Shown one piece after another: positions 58,801 through 64,000 of a stretch of DNA of 64,000 nucleotides. Source of the stretch: Pelodera strongyloides. Taxonomy: Eukaryota; Nematoda; Chromadorea; Rhabditida; Rhabditidae. Numbering within the stretch: position 1 is the stretch's first letter; each line of letters begins with the position of its first letter. The stretch lies in contig JAANDG010000196.1 of the NCBI GenBank assembly GCA_036852015.1, forward strand, positions 124,001 through 188,000. Reading direction: 5' to 3'. A program made the translations under genes and the position numbers. The notes beneath the pieces were generated by a model that had not been told where the DNA came from, did not search any database, and was given only the letters and a program-made list of their open reading frames with translations.

Positions 58801-61800
58801 TAGGATACGATATTTTTCTAATTTTCAAGCGCAAAATTCACGCAGTATTCAGCAATTTACCACCAGTCATACCCAACTATTTATCGCAGTTGACACGCCC
58901 CTTCGCGCTAATTGGGCAATATGCTCTATTGGGCGTGGCAATTGCGATACTGACCACTCAGTGCGAAGGGGCGTGCCAACTGCGATAAATAGTTGGGTAT
59001 GACTGGCAATGGTAAATTGCTGAATAGTGTGTGAATTTTGCGCTTGAAAATTAGAAAAATATTGCATCCTACTATATTTGACATGGAGAATCTGATGGAA
59101 TAATCAAAAATAGGGGTCATTTGAAATGGGCCTGACCCTTTAAAGGGAATATGTATGCCCTTTTTGATGTTGAAGTGGGGCGTCGTGGCTCACTGGCAAA
59201 GTTCTCGTCTCTCACCCATACGACCCGGGTTCGAATTCCGCCCAGTGCTACCATCCTGCAAACATACCACGGCGTCGGGAATAAAGTTAAAGCGAAATGC
59301 TAGCCTCTTTGGAAAATTTGCATATGATAAGCAAATCCTATGTATCCTATGCTACTTTTGTACGATTGCCGTGGACGATCGTACAAAATTAGCATAGGAT
59401 ACATAGGATTTGCTTCTCATATGCAAATTTTCCAAAGAGGCTAGCATTTCGCTTTAAAGGGAGAGGCCCACGAGAAGAAAGTTGTCCTCAATTTATTTGT
59501 ACAGAATGTCCGGTACTTCAGAAATATTTCAGTGAAAACCGCATTGTTTGAAGCCTAGAACGCACAGAGTTATTCCCCGTCAAACAGTTCGGCCAGGTAC
59601 CGTAGTCAGCAACGTCAAAATTCGTTTTTACGGTTAATATCCGTTCATTTGCATTCTTTCTCTACATAATAATGGTCAAACGAATAAAGATCATTCCTAC
59701 GTTTATAAAGAGGCGTTTCCAATACAGTAATGCCCTAAAAGCGCAAAAATTGTTTCTGGCTACGGTACCTGGCCGAACTGTTTGCCGGAGAATAACTCAG
59801 TGAGTTCTAGGCTTCAAGCATCGCGGTTTTCACAGTAATATTTCTGAAATTTCGGACACTGTACAAATAAATTGAGGAAAACTTTTTCTCGTGGGCCTCT
59901 CCCTTTAAAGGGTGAGGTCCACCTCAGAAAACAAAAAAGTTATTATTTTTATTAGATTCCCCGTGTCTGTATCTACCAGAATAACTAAAACAAATTTGAC
60001 AGAAAATTATTTCCAACGAAATATGAGCAAAAAATGGTCCAGCTTGAGTACCTCGGATTACGGTAGCCTGGTATCCTTTTTACATGTTGGTTGAGAAGAA
60101 AAAAATTTTGAAAAATTTTCGAAAAAAATTACAAACAAAAAATATGTTCTAAAATAACTACAACGCAATACAAATGACGAAGACGGGATTAATTGTGCTT
60201 TGTTTAGCTTGGCAAAAAAAATAAAACGCATGGTTTTAAAAAAGCAACAAACGCACAGCCATAATCCCGCCCTTTCATTGTCCCCAAACAACGGTAGCGA
60301 GAGCGCGGTTTATCATGCACCACACCCCATCGACGCCTATCGTAAAGATGGTACTGGAGGGCTATTTTTTGCTCCATATTTCGTTGGAAATAATTTTCTG
60401 CCAAATTCGTTTTAGTTATTCTGGTAGATACAGACACGGGGAATCTAATAAAAATAATAACTTTTTTTGTTTTCTGAGGTGGACCTCACCCTTTAAGGCG
60501 CTCCCCTTGCCTAGCTTAGGACGGACGTTTCGCTATGTAATCTCTGTATTCCGTCTTCCCTACATTCGACAAATGGTCACTTCCCCGCCCTCTACCCTCT
60601 ACTACTCACTACGGGACACATCGGCCAAGAGACACCGTCCTGGATTGGAACTATAATGAAGATCCCCGACTTCTGGAAAAAACGGGACCCTGGATTCTAT
60701 GTGTGATGATTGTATGTCTGAATAAAGTGGTATTCATAAAAAAAATTTAAGCTGTATTAATAGAATGTGTATTCCTCATTAAGGAAACAACAACAAAAAT
60801 TGTTAAAAGTTTCCCATTTAAAAGAAAATGATTTTCAAAGTTCACCTTTTCCATAGTAAACGCGTTTACTGACACCCTGGCTTACACGGCAGTTCTGATG
60901 GAGCAAAAATTTAGCATATGTGTGCATACTGCATACATCGGCATATAGCATGCAACAGCGACATATTTGCATGCAAATCAAAATATTCGAATTTACATAT
61001 TCAGTCGCCTACTCAAATTCATGTCTGGTGTGGAAACTCTAGTTTCGCAGTTGTTTTGCTCATTTTGAGTGTCTACATATTCCCTTTAAAGGGAATATGT
61101 AGGCCCTTTTTGAAGTTGAGCTGTATTAATAGAATGCGTGTTGCCCATTAAGGAAACAATAACAAAAGTTGTCTACAATTACCCACTTAAAAGAAAATCA
61201 ATTACAAAGCTCGCCTTTTCCATAGTAAACGCTAATTCGGAACCCTTGCATAAATTTGGGTCCGATTGAATAAATTTCAGTTTAAATCGGCAAATAGCAA
61301 GATTCAAGATGCAGCGCATTCCAATTTCGTATTTACATATTCAGTCGCCTATTTAAATTAACGTCTGGTATGGAAACGCTAGTTTCGCTTTTTTTTTGCT
61401 CATTTTGAGTGCCTACATATTCGCTTTAATTCATAGTCTACAACGACGTTTTTTCTGTGGCTTCGGCAATTATTCCGTTTTCCTGTGTTATTTACGAAAG
61501 TCATTTACTGATACACATGCTCACGAAAACCAAGATGTCGGATCTTTCCCAGGGTGTATTAATTGTAAGGGGTTAACAGAATGCAATCTGAAAATACGCA
61601 GCACCTATCGAATAAGTGTATATCAAACCCGGACTCCAAAAATAAAGAACCATATAATTTTTTTAGTGATCTGTTTATTAACATGACACAGGCGACACGA
61701 CACGCGTAAAATACCGTTTTCTGTTTTCTATCATGTAGCTAAACCACCGTAGCCAATGAGCGAAAATCATTATGTTGCCGCGAAAGTGCATTTTTAAACA

Positions 61801-63445
61801 GATTTATGCGCATAATACTTTCTTTTCCTTTCATTATTTCCTTTCCTTTTCCAAAATAATACTTTCAAGTGATTGTTTTTTCCTCTAGTAATTTATCTTT
61901 TGTTTCAACTGTTTCTTCTTCATTTCTGAAAGTGAATTCATTGTTTCCTACGAAGAGAATATCTGCAACATTCAGGTCTTGTTTGTTTGACGACCCTTGC
62001 TCGTCTGATCGAAGTGATACGGCGATCGCTAGGATGGATTCAATATTTTTCGAGCGGGTAACAATTTTACCATTTCGGCGGCGCTCTATGTTTGACAATG
62101 TTCACTGGGGTAAAATTGAAGAATACTACCCCACTGAATAAAACTACCCAAATTTGAAATATACTACCCCAAATGTATGGGGGTAGCATTTTGTAACATG
62201 CAAAGTACAACCCCACCATTGAAGAACAATACCCCTTTTGACATTTTATCACCCCAGTCAAGGGGGTAGTAAATTGTAAGAAAGGGGTAGTGTTCTTCAT
62301 TGGTGGGGTAGTTTTCTTCTCTTCTATAGAGGGGTAGTGTTCAGTGTTCTTCAATGGCGGGGTAGCGATCTTCAAACCCTAGGTAATCTTGAACTACGCT
62401 AAACCCCCTACATGTGAAAATACTACCCCCTTCTTACAAAATATTACCCCCACCCATTGGCTTTAACTACCCCGTGCGCAAAATTACAAAATACTACCCC
62501 TACCAATTGAATATGACTACCCCACCATTGAATATGACTACCCCACCATTGAATATGACTACCCCACCATTGCATATGACTACCCCACCAATTGAATATC
62601 ACTACCCCACTAGAAAGGGGGTAGTATTTTGTAAAGACTGGGGGTAGTATTTTGTAAAATGGGGGTAATATTTTTCAAAAAGGGGTAGTGTTCTTCAATC
62701 CGGGGGGTAGTGTTCTTCAATTCTACCGTTCACTGGTTCGCGCGATTCGTTGAGCGTTGATTTTGCGTTGCAATTTGAAACTAGCGAAGTGAACACTTGG
62801 GATTGTCGCCTTCCGATCCACTTACACACGGAACAACTGTCTTTTTGGAACGGTTCCTGATGCGTGTATTGCTTACTCCATCCGCTGTATCCTTTAAACA
62901 TTTCAGCAAGAAGCAGCTTTGTGTGCCCAACATGCGCTTAACATGTTGTTGCAAGGACCGTATTTCAGTCCGATTGAGTTGTCCGAGATCGCTTATCGCC
63001 TTGACAGGTTGTTTAAATTTAAATTATTTCCTTCCGTTCTACCCCAGTAAATACCTTGTTACTTGTTTAAAGGGCACTTAATACTCAAAAACAGACTGTA
63101 AAATTCTGAGACTCGATGCTGAGTTTTGAAACAATCACATTCATATGCTTGTTGTTTTGTGGTCACCACGTTACGATCACCACTGTTGCATGCCATTATC
63201 ATTATTCTATAAACAATTAATGTTACATGTTATTATTTTGTAAGCATTTTATCGTAAACGGATATTGAATGTTTAACTGGGCTGGCTCGTATTATTTATG
63301 ATTTTATGAACAGTAATGTTTTTTTGCGTATTTGTAGTTCGTAGTGTGTAATTAATAATTTAGGGAAGAAAATGGTGTTCTCGAGGCAAATGCGCAAAAC
63401 GCCGTCAGTGTGAACATGAACGAAAGTGGATATTTTTCTGTGCAG
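52850..63445 (+). CDS. unrecognised single-pass membrane protein (7 internal exons, both ends outside)
   Basis: Exons 52850-52976, 53291-53419, 53621-53712, 55969-56067, 56336-56395, 56545-56648 and 63364-63445 join in one frame (intron phases 1,1,0,0,0,2), each with a clear AG and GT. The first exon is open in only one frame. Order: a Cys-rich segment (EECELVC, SYC, FVC) with glycosylation site NVT; a hydrophobic stretch starting VFLAVIFLAIVTG and running to about CYLFGFY across the first junction; then basic RLRRFLSRPR. This suggests an extracellular or lumenal N-side and cytosolic C-side. The cytosolic part includes DYSWLSFFINLLFGERLTPE, KCISNLPDERKKEV and an acidic NMNESGYFSVQ. I do not recognise the family. 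The intron 56649-63363 holds about ten transposons. Exon 7 joins exon 6 in phase despite the distance, which supports it. Confidence 0.68.
54885..55205 (+). repeat. dispersed repeat, copy 1 (partner 61450-61790)
   Basis: Shares TCACGAAAACCAAGATG, CGGACTCCAAAAATAAA and AAAATCATTATGT blocks in order with 61450-61790, in an earlier intron of the same gene. A hairpin TGGTGACCACTTG / CAAGTGGTCACCA lies just before it at 54788-54837. Confidence 0.75.
56642..57690 (+). repeat. tandem duplication including the exon-6 splice donor
   Basis: 56642-57058 and 57159-57690 are direct copies starting ACATGGAGTAAGCTAATATT, which is the 3' end of exon 6 plus its donor, and ending near AAAACCAAGGAGGTAGACGA. 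The second copy has an extra 70-80 bp internally. Confidence 0.85.
57770..58010 (-). repeat. inverse copy of a segment of the 37.8-39.5 kb element
   Basis: Reverse complement of about 39000-39230, including TTATATAATAAGATAA-type ends and CACATCATCCAAACG. Confidence 0.75.
58733..59139. mobile_element. 407-bp palindromic element
   Basis: Starts AGGGTCAGGCCCATTTCAAA and ends with its complement. TTAA is at the right (59140-59143) and a decayed GTAA at the left. Arms of about 190 bp include AACTATTTATCGCAGTTG and its complement. Confidence 0.8.
59177..59262 (+). pseudogene. tRNA-like pseudogene or SINE head
   Basis: TGGCTCACTGGCAAA resembles an A box and GGGTTCGAATTC a B box about 35 bp later, with CGGG/TCCG able to form the T stem and GGGCG/CGCCC near the ends. 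CTCTCAC would put CTC in the anticodon (Glu-like). The anticodon stem does not pair properly, so a working tRNA is unlikely. Confidence 0.45.
59291..59453. mobile_element. 163-bp near-perfect hairpin element
   Basis: AGCGAAATGCTAGCCTCTTT and complement at the two ends, arms of about 75 bp, TTAA at 59287-59290 and 59454-59457. The right TTAA is shared with the next element. Confidence 0.85.
59458..59904. mobile_element. 447-bp TTAA element
   Basis: AGGGAGAGGCCCACGAGAA and complement at the ends, with long inverted arms (GTACCGTAG... / ...CTACGGTAC). TTAA at 59454-59457 and 59905-59908, both shared with neighbours. Confidence 0.85.
59909..60492. mobile_element. 584-bp TTAA element
   Basis: AGGGTGAGGTCCACCTCAGA and complement at the ends. 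Arms of over 200 bp include CCCCGTGTCTGTATCTACCA and its complement. TTAA at 59905-59908 and 60493-60496. Mirror-image ORFs inside are by-products. Confidence 0.85.
60748..61084 (+). mobile_element. family-E MITE, left end missing
   Basis: Diverged copy of 61089-61425 lacking the first about 35 bp. Its right end CTACATATTCCCT meets TTAA at 61085-61088. Confidence 0.75.
61089..61425 (+). mobile_element. family-E MITE
   Basis: Starts AGGGAATATGTAGGCCC, ends GCCTACATATTCGCT, TTAA on both sides (61085-61088, 61426-61429). The left TTAA is shared with the preceding copy. A terminal fragment of the same family also follows the TTAA at 59140. Confidence 0.8.
61450..61790 (+). repeat. dispersed repeat, copy 2 (partner 54885-55205)
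   Basis: Same blocks and order as 54885-55205 with about 20% differences by eye. Confidence 0.75.
62109..62727. mobile_element. 619-bp element of GGGGTA/TACCCC motifs with 9-bp target duplication
   Basis: GTTCACTGG occurs at 62100-62108 and 62728-62736, directly outside inverted ends GGTAAAATTGAAGAATACTA and (complement) GGTAGAATTGAAGAACACTA. Nearly every 15-25 bp inside carries TACCCC or its complement, including a 20-21 bp tandem of about five units (GAATATGACTACCCCACCAT) near 62504-62605. A 9-bp duplication and long inverted ends fit Mutator-like elements. No transposase. Confidence 0.8.
62781..63017 (-). other. antisense open frame in the membrane-protein intron, unrecognised
   Basis: About 79 codons with balanced, coding-like composition (KAISDLGQLNRTEIRS, RNRSKKTVVPC) but no ATG at the start and a stop at 62781. 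The region beyond the 619-bp element (61865-62098) is also open on this strand. Could be a decayed gene or transposase relic, or chance. Confidence 0.25.
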
Positions 63446-64000
63446 GTAACCCTGCATCCAGCTAGTTCTCAGTTATCTCTTTGATTTTTTCTAAGTGATA
63501 CGATTTACTATTTTGCCAAATATTAACCTTTTACGCTCATATTGACGGGTTAAAAAGTTGCGCAGAAAAGTATTCAGAGACGATATGACGAGTAATCATA
63601 TTTATTAAAGACTGAGGTCAAGAAGTGGGGAAAATTTTCATACCCTTCCACCAAAATTGGACGTTTTTGTGTCCCTATAGAGGTCAACCTTTCCATCATT
63701 TTTGCACTTTTCCACGAATTTTCCTAAATTTACAAGAAAAGGGGCGTGGTTTAGACACCCTTCCACCAAATTTTACCCACTTTCCATGAATTTTTGGCGT
63801 TCCGGTTCCGGACTACCGAAAACAATTTCCAGCACTTCTTGACCTATGATTAAAGATTAAATATTTTACAAGTAAAATCAAATACGATGTTTTGGTGAAA
63901 GAAATTTCATGCATGCCCAATATAGGTCATCTCTGAGGCATTGAAGCCATTTGCTTTGGAACTAACTTCCATCGATCATCCGACTGCTGCAGACGTGAAA
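63446..64000. other. intron after exon 7, no further exon fixed
   Basis: AT-rich, with two copies of CCCTTCCACCAAA (63642, 63760). A possible acceptor CTGCTGCAG lies at about 63992, at the window edge, but the following TGA in phase 0 leaves its use open. Confidence 0.35.

Overview
The window is nuclear DNA of an animal, almost certainly a nematode. It is AT-rich, with short exons spliced at TTTCAG/TTTTAG-type acceptors. It carries a Thr-rich gene ending in a six-cysteine domain of the nematode C6 type, a BEL/Pao retrotransposon, and a short GCCTAA run (the complement of the nematode telomere repeat). I cannot name the species. There is no bacterial operon structure, rRNA or CRISPR, and most nominal ORFs are chance or repeat-derived.

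Three host genes can be supported by phase-consistent splicing. (1) The 3' end of a secreted or matrix hemopexin-domain protein (1-2512, +): seven exons forming a four-bladed domain closed by first and last Cys. (2) A Thr-linker plus C6-domain protein (10677-13604, -): its linker is made of several tiny phase-2 exons. (3) Part of an unrecognised one-pass membrane protein gene (52850-63445, +): seven internal exons, with a 6.7-kb intron packed with transposons.

Everything else is dominated by repeats. 2.8-4.9 and 21.5-23.8 kb are two copies of one 2.1-2.3 kb segment. 5.2-10.06 kb is a homogenised 85-bp minisatellite. 14.8-19.3 kb has 118-bp direct repeats and a dispersed family of palindromes with compensatory changes. 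25.1-35.8 kb is a BEL/Pao element with identical LTRs and a TAGTG target duplication. Its pol frame is split by two younger insertions: a 2.9-kb TA-flanked DNA element, which itself contains a MITE, and a 1.57-kb element whose only gene is a tyrosine recombinase. 36.1-39.5 kb holds composite repeats.

At least a dozen short palindromic elements carry TTAA target duplications, several abutting so that neighbours share one TTAA (58.7-61.4 kb). A 619-bp element made of GGGGTA/TACCCC motifs has a 9-bp target duplication (62.1-62.7 kb).

The most unusual items are the tyrosine-recombinase-only element with inverted termini, its possible large non-autonomous relative at 14.8-19.3 kb with covarying palindromes, and the TTAA-sharing trains of elements. 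All claims come from reading the sequence by eye; no database search was possible.
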